Positions 8,895 through 17,192 of a stretch of DNA of 64,000 nt are shown here, piece by piece (the stretch's first letter is position 1; every line of letters starts with the position of its first letter). The notes beneath the pieces were generated by a model. It did not search any database, had not been told where the DNA came from, and saw only the letters and a list, made by a program, of their open reading frames with translations. The stretch comes from Trichomonas vaginalis G3 (Eukaryota; Parabasalia; Trichomonadida; Trichomonadidae), in the NCBI RefSeq assembly GCF_026262505.1, contig NC_067207.1, forward strand, positions 31,092,082-31,156,081, read 5' to 3'. Both the position numbers and the translations under genes were made by a program.

Positions 8895-9701
8895 ATGGCA
8901 GAAGACATAGTGGTTTATACTATTACGACTAAAAACCCTGAGTCATATAATTCTATAACAACAAACTTACAAAGTCCTCAAGGACGATATTGTAAACTAA
9001 CCTTAAACACAATGACGACTAAAGCCTGTTTTGCTCTTTTGACACCAGAAGACTTTGTTGTTGTGAATGGTAAAAAATACTCCTTTGAAGATACTTACTC
9101 AGATATACCACCAACAGGTTTTGTTGACTTATTTAATACTTTAAGGACGGATGTAACATGTGCTGCAACTAGAGCAGGTTTCATTATGTTTGGATGTCCG
9201 ACTGAGTTTACTATAAACAATATGAGCTATAATACAAAACTTATATCTGGTTTTTACTACCAACAGTTTCCTATAACAGGAAAAGGTGTCATACAAGGAA
9301 TGTCTATTCCATTGACTTTAAGTACACCTATTTTATATATTGTTTCAAACTTAGGTTCAAAGTGTTATTCGAATGTCGACAGAAACTACTATGACCAAAA
9401 GATACTTATGCGTATAAACAATACTTTCTCTGCTGGTTTGCCTATTGTTCATTCGAATGCAGAATTTTCAACCTTAGTGAACTCAAACACTTTGGCAAGT
9501 ATAACGTTGACATTAGTTGACGCAAACTTTGTTCCTGTAAAACTTTTATGTCCTATGTATTTGTCAATGACGGCAGAAAGTTTCGAATTGGAAGATGCAA
9601 CTGGTGAAAGTATTGTATTACAAGAACAACTTCAACAACAAATAGCTCAAGAACAACAAATGCAACAAATGGAACAAATGGAACAACAAAGTCAAGAATA
9701 A
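8895..9701 (+). CDS. Probable minor capsid (penton-type) protein
   Basis: 268 residues, beta-rich throughout, with a C-terminal Gln/Glu/Met-rich tail (about residues 238-268). The segment near residues 195-225 (SITLTLVDANFVPVKLL, then PMYL) resembles the terminal strands of single jelly-roll penton proteins of Polintons and virophages, where a 'strand-(V)D-x3-x-V-strand' turn is typical. It follows the capsid gene, as minor capsid genes often do. Function is inferred from fold-like pattern and context, not from a clear motif. Confidence 0.62.
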   Translation: MAEDIVVYTITTKNPESYNSITTNLQSPQGRYCKLTLNTMTTKACFALLTPEDFVVVNGKKYSFEDTYSDIPPTGFVDLFNTLRTDVTCAATRAGFIMFGCPTEFTINNMSYNTKLISGFYYQQFPITGKGVIQGMSIPLTLSTPILYIVSNLGSKCYSNVDRNYYDQKILMRINNTFSAGLPIVHSNAEFSTLVNSNTLASITLTLVDANFVPVKLLCPMYLSMTAESFELEDATGESIVLQEQLQQQIAQEQQMQQMEQMEQQSQE

Positions 9702-9730
9702 AAAAATAATATTTTTTTATTTTTATAAAA

Positions 9731-10966
9731 ATGTACAGAATAGATGTTTCAGATTTTTATGACTTCCAAGCATTCAGAAATATGTGTCCATTTAGAGACT
9801 ATAACAAAGCAGTCGAGAATTTGAAACGTTTAGTCATTTATGTTGACTCTGCCCCAGAATGTTATGTCATGAAAGAATGGGATGTTGTCTTTAACAAACC
9901 AAGAGCAACAATAGTGTCTGAACAAGAATGTAGACAGAAACTTAAGAAAATAAAAGTCGTACAAGTTGGCATGAAGATGTTAGATGCTTGGGATATCTTA
10001 TTGTCAAAGTTAGAAGATTTTTCAGTTCGAGGTATAAAGTTCTATACACCTTCTCCAAACTTCTATTCTATCTTCACTGGATATAAATACGAACAAGTAG
10101 AATGGAAAGAAAATATTATAGAAGCTTGGTTAGACCATGTCAAAGAAATTATATGCAATGGAAACGAAAGAGTCTATGAGTATATCTTATGTTGGTTTGC
10201 AAACATCTTACAACATCCAAGTGCTAAAAATGAAACTGCTCTCATTATAATTGGAAAACAAGGAACTGGTAAGAACACTTTCTTTACAGATATTTTGTGC
10301 AAACTGTTAGAGGGCTATTCGAACCCTAATATGACAAACTTAGAAAACATCTGCGGTAAATTTAACTCTTCAATAGAGAATATGAAACTTATAGTATGTA
10401 ACGAACTTCAAAGTATAGATACAACAAAAGTTTTGAACTCAGATGCTTTGAAGAGTCTTATAACAGACAAAGTTGGAGTTGTTGAAAGAAAGTATAAAGA
10501 CCAAAGAGTTTGTGAAAATGTTGCAAACTTCATTATGGTTTCAAACAATGCTGTTCCGATGAAGTTAGAAAGTTCTGACAGAAGATATGTAGTTGTCAGA
10601 ACGTCAGATTCTCATATGCAAGATACAGAATATTTTGACGACTTAGCAGAAACTTTGACATCTGACTTTTACAACCACTTGTTCTCATATTTTATGACAT
10701 TAGATATTTCTAAGTTCAATCCAAGACAAATTCCACATACCGAAGAGAGACAAACATTGTTAGAAGCAAACAAGAGTGTATATGAACTGTTCATAGAAGA
10801 AAGCGACTTTGAGTGTTTAGATGAAAGGTCATTGTACGATGAATATAAACAATATTGTCAAGAATATGGTTATATGACAGCGTCTAAACGTACATTCTTG
10901 GCAAATGTCAAAAATCTTTTAGATGTTCAGAATGGCGTATATACAAAGAAAAATTTTTCTGAGTAA
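9731..10966 (+). CDS. Superfamily 3 helicase (D5-like)
   Basis: 411 residues. Walker A GKQGTGKNTF at about 176-185, Walker B-type KLIVCNEL near 220, SF3 motif C FIMVSNN near 268, and the downstream DRRYVVV segment that commonly follows it. The C-terminal ~70 residues (YDEYKQYCQEYG) look like the helical/winged domain seen after D5 helicases. There is no primase domain: the N-terminal 150 residues match nothing I recognise. It should unwind DNA during element replication together with the family B polymerase at 17838-19991. Preceded by a TTTTTTATTTTTATAAAA leader. Confidence 0.92.
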   Translation: MYRIDVSDFYDFQAFRNMCPFRDYNKAVENLKRLVIYVDSAPECYVMKEWDVVFNKPRATIVSEQECRQKLKKIKVVQVGMKMLDAWDILLSKLEDFSVRGIKFYTPSPNFYSIFTGYKYEQVEWKENIIEAWLDHVKEIICNGNERVYEYILCWFANILQHPSAKNETALIIIGKQGTGKNTFFTDILCKLLEGYSNPNMTNLENICGKFNSSIENMKLIVCNELQSIDTTKVLNSDALKSLITDKVGVVERKYKDQRVCENVANFIMVSNNAVPMKLESSDRRYVVVRTSDSHMQDTEYFDDLAETLTSDFYNHLFSYFMTLDISKFNPRQIPHTEERQTLLEANKSVYELFIEESDFECLDERSLYDEYKQYCQEYGYMTASKRTFLANVKNLLDVQNGVYTKKNFSE

Positions 10967-11001
10967 ATTTTAAAAAAATATTTTTTTATCCGATAGAAAA
11001 G

Positions 11002-11421
11002 ATGACGAAATTCATCTCAGTCAACAAGTACATGACAGAAGTCAAAGAAGAACTAGACCCATTCGCTTATTTGAATGTTTACTTCTACAATTTTGAAAAG
11101 TCTACATTCAGCAAAGTTTGGAACATCGAACCAGTTAAGTTTGCTATTGTGACTAAAAATGGTGCGAAATTTGAAGACTTAGACATAGAAGGTTTGTTAG
11201 CAGTCAAAGAAAATTTTGACAGAAGGTTCTCAAACCTTAAAGAAGGCAAAGCATACAAACTTGTTATACCTTATGAACCAAAGAAAGCAGACGACTATGA
11301 ATATTATGAGTCTAAGATAGTTGAAGTTCAAGGTAAATTGGGTAAAAAGATTTTAGAGTCTAAGCCAGTGTTTGCTCCTAAAGAGGAAGAGAACATTGAC
11401 ATTGACCCAGAAATGTTCTAA
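11002..11421 (+). CDS. Conserved small Maverick protein, homologue of 749-1228
   Basis: 139 residues. The N-terminal half aligns with the element A product at 749-1228 (TKFISVNKYMTEVKEEL opposite SKFVTVNQLMNKLSPIL, then VYF and EPVKFA). It has a charged middle, with an acidic C-terminus (EEENIDIDPEMF). Directly downstream of the SF3 helicase (35 bp), which hints at a replication-associated role such as single-strand DNA binding, though no OB-fold motif can be read with confidence. Confidence 0.72.
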   Translation: MTKFISVNKYMTEVKEELDPFAYLNVYFYNFEKSTFSKVWNIEPVKFAIVTKNGAKFEDLDIEGLLAVKENFDRRFSNLKEGKAYKLVIPYEPKKADDYEYYESKIVEVQGKLGKKILESKPVFAPKEEENIDIDPEMF

Positions 11422-11437
11422 AAATAAAATTTTATTT

Positions 11438-11920
11438 TTACATGTCAAATTTCTTTTTCTCTGGAACTGGCTCTGGTTCTTTCTTCTCTTCTTCTACTTT
11501 CTTTTCTTCTACTTTCTTTTCTTCTACTTTCTTTTCTTTCTTTTCTCTCTTCTTCTTCTTCTCTGGTGGAGTTATGTCAAATTTGGCGCAACCATATTTA
11601 TGTAAAAGTTCTTTGTCCTTTAATAGCTCTTCTATTCTGTTTTCTATTTCATCTTCAAGAACAGCGCATGTGTCTTCTTTGCATTCTAAGAACTTTTGTT
11701 GGACTTCATCTTTCCAAGAGGCGTCATCTCTGTCAACAAGTCTGTCATTGACAAATTAAGACTTCTCTGCTAATGTTTTATGGTTCTTGTCATATTCCCA
11801 GAAACAGAACTTTAGAACAAATTCACCTTTCTTGTTTACACTATGTAAGATTTTATGGTCGACAGATGTTTTGCTGTCAAAAAGTTTGTCTCGAATATAG
11901 ATAGCGAAATCGCTAGACAT
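11438..11920 (-). pseudogene. Unknown Lys/Glu-rich Maverick gene with one in-frame stop
   Basis: Reading the minus strand from the ATG at 11920 gives 54 codons, a TAA at 11756-11758, then a further ~105 codons in the same frame to a TAA at 11438. The second part is clearly coding: a charged helix followed by three repeats of KKVEE and a Lys/Pro/Glu tail. The stop is thus a single nonsense change in an otherwise open 160-codon gene. It is convergent with the gene at 11002 and divergent from the ATPase. Unrecognised family; readthrough is an alternative to inactivation. Confidence 0.62.
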
Positions 11921-11956
11921 TTTCTAAAAGATAAAATTTTTAATTTTTCTAAAAAT

Positions 11957-12832
11957 ATGTTAGAAAAAAGTTTGCTGACATTGACAAGAAATTTGAGAAT
12001 GTTTTAAACAAGAACAAGAGGAAGTTAGAAAATGCTCAGATAAAACCCATACATGACAAGTTCCTATTTGCTCAGAATGGTATAACAGGTCTAATCGCAC
12101 CACCTGGGTCGGGTAAGACTTTCACTTATCTTAAAAATGGCTGCACAACAACAAGAACTAGATGAGAAGAACCCATTCTATGAGTTAGTAGTCATTTGTA
12201 GTACTTCTGGTCAATTTGACCAAACCGTCAATTCGTTCAAAGATATTATAAAGAAGTCTAAGTTAGTATGTATAAAAGACTCTGAGTTGTTAGATTGGAT
12301 AAAGAAGTACCAAAGAAGAGTTTTGAAGTACAATGCTATAAATGAGTATGTCAATTCGAAGTTTAAAGACCCAAATGAGGAAATGCAGAGAATATTAGAG
12401 AAGAAACACTTCAGAAACAAACAGAAAGAGATAGAATACATTTCGAAGAAATTGCAATCTTACGATTGGAAGACTTACCCTCATAGATGTCTTCTTATCT
12501 TAGATGACTTTGCTTCTCATCCTTTGTTAAAGAACAGAGAACAAGATATGTGTCGAATTCTTAAGAAGCTCAGACACTTTAACATCTCAGTCGTAATATG
12601 TGTACAGACAGCAAAGAGTTTAAGTAAGGATGTTAAAAGAATACTTACTGATATCATACTTTTCCCTGGATTGTCCGAAGACGATTTCATGGAACTTATG
12701 AAAGAGTCCATGGCAGGTAAGTTTGACAGACATGAACTATGGGAGAAGTACAAAGTCATACAAGACCCTCATACTTCTTTCAGAATTCATATCTACGCAA
12801 ACAAAGTTCAAATTGTAAAAAGTCAAGCTTGA
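11957..12832 (+). pseudogene. DNA-packaging ATPase (A32/FtsK-HerA type), frameshifted
   Basis: The P-loop APPGSGKT is encoded at about 12097-12120, in a different frame from the rest. From 12137 an open frame runs 231 codons with Walker B LLILDDFASH and a following Gln sensor (VICVQT) typical of A32-like packaging ATPases. Two breaks, near 11965 and 12131, both lie in A runs and separate the start, the P-loop part and the main part. The enzyme would pump element DNA into capsids. Its intact counterpart in D is at 61394-62221. The breaks may be real or homopolymer errors. Confidence 0.85.
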
Positions 12833-12942
12833 AAAATGTAAGTGTTTGAGTCTTAGTCTGTTGTGGTGCTGGGGCTGTCGGTTCTTCTGGCTTTGGAAGA
12901 CATTCAGGAAGAGGAACGTCGGACATTCGTTTGTGTCCTGTC

Positions 12943-13250
12943 GGAAGGAAGAACTTTTCCAGTTGTCGGGAAAAATTTTTCCTGTCGGATGGAAAATTTT
13001 TTCCTGTCGGATGGAAAATTTTTTTCTGAAGTTCGACCAAAAAGTTCTCAATTTTCGAAAATTTGAATGGTTTACGGACGGACAACTGGAAAATTTTTTC
13101 CTGTCTGATGGAAAAATTTTTCCTGTCGGATGGAAAATTTTTTCCAGTTGTCGGGAAAAATTTTTCCTGTTGGAAGGAAGAGTTCTTCCTGTTGTCGGGA
13201 AAATTTTTTCCTGTTGGAAGGAAATTTTTTTCCTGTTGGAAGGAAGGACT
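12943..13250. repeat. Palindrome-based minisatellite between convergent genes
   Basis: About ten imperfect units of ~22 bp built on GGAAAATTTTTTCC followed by TGTCGGAT or TGTTGGAA. Each core is itself near-palindromic, so each can form a hairpin. The region separates the ATPase gene from the KilA-N gene reading the other way, so it could end transcription from both sides or act in replication. ORFs crossing it on both strands are by-products of the repeat. Confidence 0.8.
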
Positions 13251-13303
13251 CGGAATGCCAGAAGGATTTGACGAGGCAATTGCTTGAAAAATAAATGGTT
13301 CAT

Positions 13304-14161
13304 CTACTCTACTTGTTTGAAGTTGTCAAAATACTCTGTTATTTTTTCCTTCAGTAGCGGTAAATCTTCTTTGAATGTAAGTATTGTACAACCTTTCATA
13401 TCATAGTGTGTTTGAGGTAACGTATCTTGAACTATTTGTTTCACATCTTCATTCGGTGTCATTGAAATCGGTAAGTTTTCGCGATAGAACCAATTTCTGT
13501 CAGATTTGTAAATCTTAGCAAGGTCGTAAAAGCTTTTGTTGTTTCTTCTGACTAAATGCAACATAACCATATCTCTGTCTTCTTCATTTTCCATCTCTTC
13601 AGTATAAATCATATACTTATAGTTCTTTTCCTTTCCTTTTGGTACCGAACGTGGTATTCTTTTCTGTATGTTTTTGTCTTTTGCTTCAAGCTTGTTCTCT
13701 AGCTCTTCACGTTCTTGTCTGTGAAGTTCGTCAAGAAGTTTACAAACATACCATGAATAGCGAGCTGAAGCCCATTGTGCCACATTATTTACGAGAAGTC
13801 TATGAACATAATATCCTCTCAAACCATTTGGCAATTTTTCACGATTTTCATAGAGTTTTGGCGACTGGGGTTTTTTCCCCACTCGCTGTTCTTCACGATT
13901 TTCAGAAAAAAGTATGTCTCGCTGTGCTTCGCTCAAAAGTTCTTGTGTGCTTTGGTTCCTAAACCAGTCTTTAGGAACCTTAGTATCTGGTGCAAAACAA
14001 GCCGTCAAAATACTTTGCATTTGGTACATATCGTCTTTGACCGAACGAATGAGACGGAGTTGTTTGTTAAACTGTATGTACTCATATTCTTCATTTATAG
14101 CTTCATGGACTATAACTGTTGTTGTGTTCTCTGTTGTTGACATATCTGTCTTTACATACAA
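13304..14161 (-). CDS. KilA-N domain protein
   Basis: 285 residues. Residues ~65-150 hold a KilA-N-type core: WFRNQSTQELL, a short variable insert, then GYYVHRLLVNNVAQWAS followed by ARYSWYVCKLLDEL, the usual 'g-hyVhp-l--niA-W-s--f---v--ll' pattern. A Glu/Lys helix follows (150-180), then a C-terminal domain I do not recognise. KilA-N proteins are DNA-binding proteins common in phages and large DNA viruses. A 24-codon insert in the core (about 13845-13915) has degenerate copies in the intergenic DNA upstream (14212-14400). Transcribed away from the next KilA-N-type gene's control region. Confidence 0.82.
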   Translation of the reverse strand: MYVKTDMSTTENTTTVIVHEAINEEYEYIQFNKQLRLIRSVKDDMYQMQSILTACFAPDTKVPKDWFRNQSTQELLSEAQRDILFSENREEQRVGKKPQSPKLYENREKLPNGLRGYYVHRLLVNNVAQWASARYSWYVCKLLDELHRQEREELENKLEAKDKNIQKRIPRSVPKGKEKNYKYMIYTEEMENEEDRDMVMLHLVRRNNKSFYDLAKIYKSDRNWFYRENLPISMTPNEDVKQIVQDTLPQTHYDMKGCTILTFKEDLPLLKEKITEYFDNFKQVE

Positions 14162-14211
14162 AATAAAAAAATAAATAAAAATAAAACTAACTTTATTTTT
14201 TCTATCTTAAG

Positions 14212-14400
14212 GAAATTCATGATTTTCATGAGTTTTAGGCGACTGGGGAAAAAGTCTGTCTAGAGAAATTTCACTGTTTTCATGAGTTTTAGGCGACTGG
14301 GGAAAAAGTCTGTCTAGAGAAATTTCACTGTTTTCATAGAGTTTTTTGACGACTAAGGTTTCTTACCTACTCGCTGTTCTTCATGATTTTCATACGGAAT
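14212..14400. repeat. 54-bp tandem duplication derived from the KilA-N coding segment
   Basis: Two near-exact 54-bp units (14227-14280 and 14281-14334) and a third diverged one. The third unit closely matches the coding segment at about 13845-13915 (TTTTCATAGAGTTTT, then a CGACT core and ACTCGCTGTTCTTCA). So the intergenic DNA holds copies of a piece of the neighbouring gene, as from slippage or template switching. Confidence 0.8.
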
Positions 14401-14469
14401 CTCTATCCTCGGTTTTTCGAGGATAGCAATCTTATGCCATTTTACTCAGATTTTTGGTCATTTTTCAGC

Positions 14470-14529
14470 AAAAATATAATTTAGGGTAGAAGGTTAGATC
14501 TAACCTGTCTTCTACCCTCTTTTCTACCC
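14470..14529. repeat. Left arm of perfect 60-bp inverted repeat
   Basis: Exact reverse complement of 15967-16026. The centre is the 14-bp palindrome GGTTAGATCTAACC, surrounded by GGGTAGAA/TTCTACCC copies. Together the arms enclose the gene at 14569-15954 and nothing else. Confidence 0.95.
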
Positions 14530-14568
14530 CAGTTATTTTATAAGCGTTTTACATGGTAAACGTTATTT

Positions 14569-15954
14569 TTACATGTATTTTTCAGCAACTTCGTCAAATA
14601 ATTTTATAGCTTTATCTATCTCATCTACTTCAAACGTTTCTTTACCTTTTATGGGAGCACCATACATTTTCTCAAACTTTTCAAGTAGTTCTGTTTCTGC
14701 AGCTCTCATATCATTAACTAACACAACCTTGACTATATTGACTGTACTGTCATATCTTAGAGTTATATTATATGTCCTTCCTATCTTATATCTCTTTGTA
14801 TTGAAGTCCTTCGGTTTCTGAACGATGTAAAGTAAGCCTTCACTGCAACGTTCCGTATCGAATGAACCATATGTTATGAAGTTATATCCAACAACTGGGT
14901 CTAACCATAACAAAACTATTGGTATAAGACTTTTGTCGATGAGATATGCTGCAGTTCCATAGAATTTTACCGATATCATAAGCTCAGGATTTCTTGTCAA
15001 AATTTTCTGAGTAGAAGCAATTTTAACCCAGTGGTTTGTTTTTTTTCCAAATGGAGATAAAATGTCTGACAAAGAATATTTGTTGTATTTCTTTGAGTAT
15101 CTTACGTTTAAATCACCTATTCTAACCACTTTGGTGTCATTGTCTATCTTTCCAACTGTTTCAAACTCATTGTTTGTCATTTCTTTCTTTAAGTCAGCAT
15201 AGTCGTTTCGCATACGTTCTATCTCTTTGACGGAGTAGTTATATTTCCTCATTGCTGCTTTACATTTTGAACATTGTGGGTTCATTTTAGCATTGTACAT
15301 TGAAATCTTACCTGCTAGTATGACTAAGGCGTCAATGGTTTTCTTTAACTCAAAAGTTGCGGGTTTTATCTGTTCATTCCATATCTTACCTCTTCTATCT
15401 TTATCTCTTATCTGCCATACACATTTTGCAACTAACGAAACAAAGTTGTCGTAGGTCTTAAATTCTTCAGATTTGTATATGTCAGAGATGTTCTTATATA
15501 CCATATCGCAATCTTTGTCCATGACTTTGTGGTTGCAATGAAATCCAAGAAACTCATAGTTTACCTTTCGTATGAACTTCTTTATTTCTACTGAGTCAGT
15601 TGCTTTGACTTCTATTTCGTCGAATTCAGGAATAGTTAGTTTTTGTTGTTGGATTTCAGGCAATTTGGGTAAATGGTCAATAATATCCTGCATGTCATAA
15701 AGATACTGTTCATTTGTTTCATCTTTCGCACTACAGTCTAAACTACCTGTTAACAATTCCTGCTTTATCTTCTGGATTTCTGTTTCGAAAGTATATGAAG
15801 AAGGAATGAAGCTTTTCATCTCTACTAACATTGAAGTTGGGTTCATAACTAACGAGTTTGGTGCTGTTGTTGTTTGAATTGTTGTTGTGCCGATTGTTGA
15901 CATTTTTATTTTTTTAAAAAAACCAACTTTATTTTTTATTTCGGGAAAATTCAT
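14569..15954 (-). CDS. KilA-N plus T5orf172/GIY-YIG-type nuclease domain protein
   Basis: 461 residues, or ~444 from the second Met (MSTIGTTT). Residues 1-260 contain helices and a CSKCKAAMRKY zinc-like pair. Residues ~275-350 match KilA-N (DLNVRYSKKYNKYSL, WVKIASTQ and a final LLWLDP-x-V segment). Residues ~365-455 match the T5orf172 branch of the GIY-YIG superfamily: GLLYIVQ, then YKIGRTYN, R-Y, and TELLEKFEKMYG followed by KGKETFEV. This fusion is known from large DNA viruses and phages. The catalytic Arg and Glu expected for GIY-YIG are present at plausible positions. The gene is bounded by perfect 60-bp inverted repeats, which makes it look like a mobile cassette. Confidence 0.85.
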   Translation of the reverse strand: MNFPEIKNKVGFFKKIKMSTIGTTTIQTTTAPNSLVMNPTSMLVEMKSFIPSSYTFETEIQKIKQELLTGSLDCSAKDETNEQYLYDMQDIIDHLPKLPEIQQQKLTIPEFDEIEVKATDSVEIKKFIRKVNYEFLGFHCNHKVMDKDCDMVYKNISDIYKSEEFKTYDNFVSLVAKCVWQIRDKDRRGKIWNEQIKPATFELKKTIDALVILAGKISMYNAKMNPQCSKCKAAMRKYNYSVKEIERMRNDYADLKKEMTNNEFETVGKIDNDTKVVRIGDLNVRYSKKYNKYSLSDILSPFGKKTNHWVKIASTQKILTRNPELMISVKFYGTAAYLIDKSLIPIVLLWLDPVVGYNFITYGSFDTERCSEGLLYIVQKPKDFNTKRYKIGRTYNITLRYDSTVNIVKVVLVNDMRAAETELLEKFEKMYGAPIKGKETFEVDEIDKAIKLFDEVAEKYM

Positions 15955-15966
15955 GAAAATTCAAGA

Positions 15967-16026
15967 GGGTAGAAAAGAGGGTAGAAGACAGGTTAGATCT
16001 AACCTTCTACCCTAAATTATATTTTT
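15967..16026. repeat. Right arm of perfect 60-bp inverted repeat
   Basis: Exact reverse complement of 14470-14529, placed 12 bp upstream of the enclosed gene's start. A degenerate third copy in the same orientation lies at about 16302-16349, downstream of a KilA-N relic. Confidence 0.95.
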
Positions 16027-16049
16027 GGGTCCTTTACACTCATTACGAT

Positions 16050-16275
16050 GAAGAAGTCTTGACAAAACATTTACGAAGAAGTCTTGACAAAACATTTACG
16101 AAGAAGTCTTGACAAAACATTTACGAAGAAGTCTTGACAAAACATTTACGCTCATTACGAAGAAGTTTCGACAAAACATTTACGTTCATTACGAAGAAGT
16201 TTCGACAAAACATTTACGTTCATGTTTGACAAAACATTTACGATGAAGTTTCGACAAAACATTTACGATGAAATC
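16050..16275. repeat. 25-bp minisatellite upstream of the KilA-N/GIY-YIG gene
   Basis: Eight copies of GACAAAACATTTACG, mostly spaced 25 bp apart with GAAGAAGTCTT or GAAGAAGTTTC between. Units vary in length toward the right end. There are no unique spacers, so it is not a CRISPR array. It lies between two copies of the TTCTACCC/GATC palindrome repeat. Confidence 0.88.
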
Positions 16276-16301
16276 ATGAAAATTCAAGAGGTGAGAAAAC
16301 G

Positions 16302-16349
16302 GGGTAGAAAACGGGGTAGATCTAACCTTCTACCCTAAAATATATTTTT
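16302..16349. repeat. Third, degenerate copy of the 60-bp repeat arm
   Basis: Shares GGTAGATCTAACCTTCTACC and a following CCTAAA-AT-ATATTTTTG with the right arm at 15967-16026, in the same orientation. It lies just downstream of the KilA-N relic, as the left arm lies downstream of the intact gene. Confidence 0.8.
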
Positions 16350-16378
16350 GCCGAATTTAGCAAAAATAAATGGTTCAT

Positions 16379-16840
16379 TTACTCACAATATTTTTGTACA
16401 AAACGACCCCAAACTTTTAACTTCTTTTCTGCAGCTTCTAATGCTATCTTGGCGAGTTCATATTCTCTAAATTCTCTCTTTAAATCTTCTTGTTCCCATT
16501 GGTCTAGTTCGTATGGCGAGTCTCTATAACCATAACATATCTCACGTTCATGTTCTATTTGTTTTTCGCACATTTTTCTAACTTCTTCTTCGAACAAAGG
16601 TTTAGCATTCTCTACTGTATCTTCAAGTTCTTCTTCATCTAATTTCTCATGAACTTTCTTGTCTATGGAGTCCATAATTTTTCCAACTGCTATGCAATAT
16701 TTTGGAGAAGCCCACATTGTTATATAGTTTACGAGTCTTGGGTCTACATACATTCCTCTAACCTGTTTGATTTCATCAGGAATTCCTGCATGAATTTTGT
16801 ATAAAAAGCAACCCGCTGTTTTCCGCGGGTTGGTATATTC
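16379..16840 (-). pseudogene. Truncated KilA-N gene
   Basis: An ORF from 16753 begins within the second half of a KilA-N core (MYVDPRLVNYITMWASPKYC, then a helix) and continues into a Glu-rich coiled coil ending at 16379. In-frame coding extends upstream through the typical 'hAGIPDEIKQVRG' region to about 16840, but no start and no first half of the domain is found. It is therefore 5'-truncated or displaced by the deleted gene next door (16910-17156). Probably a relic of a third KilA-N gene. Confidence 0.7.
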
Positions 16841-16909
16841 TTCACAAAATGCTTGTTTTGAGGTCGAGCCACTTTTGGCTCCACCTCTTTTTCAACCAAA
16901 ACTCATTTT

Positions 16910-17156
16910 TCAATACTTTTTCAGCACTTTTCCGTAGTTGTATATGAAAGACAATTCGAGATAAAAGTCATAGTACAATGGTATTATATGTTGCACACCG
17001 TTTGTTGTGAACCAAACTTGAAAGTCAGAGAAACTGTTACTAGGTGGTTCGGGATGAAATTTCTTCATCTGATATAGTCCTACCAGCATTTGTAAAGATA
17101 TAGTCTAACGGTTTTGTATCTGCTACTTTTGTTCTTTGTTTTTCAACCTGAAGCAT
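16910..17156 (-). pseudogene. Internally deleted copy of the gene at 23847-24695
   Basis: From the ATG at 17156, the first ~27 codons match the start of the 23847 product (TKPLD-x-(I/L)FTN-x-G). After a stop, the downstream part ending at 16910 matches its last ~40 residues (SDFQVWFTT, then IIPLY, FYLELSFIYNY). About 200 codons in the middle are missing. It lies next to a truncated KilA-N gene, so this patch of the element is a graveyard of deleted duplicates. Confidence 0.82.
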
Positions 17157-17192
17157 TTAATATATGTAAAAATATACTGTTTTAAAAATGTT

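Noticed and set aside
12737..13303. ORFs on both strands over the palindromic minisatellite
   Set aside because: They are made of repeat translations, overlap the ATPase gene and have no homology or coding character.
16050..16275. Possible CRISPR array
   Set aside because: The units are tandem and vary in length; there are no unique spacers and no cas genes. Eukaryotic context.
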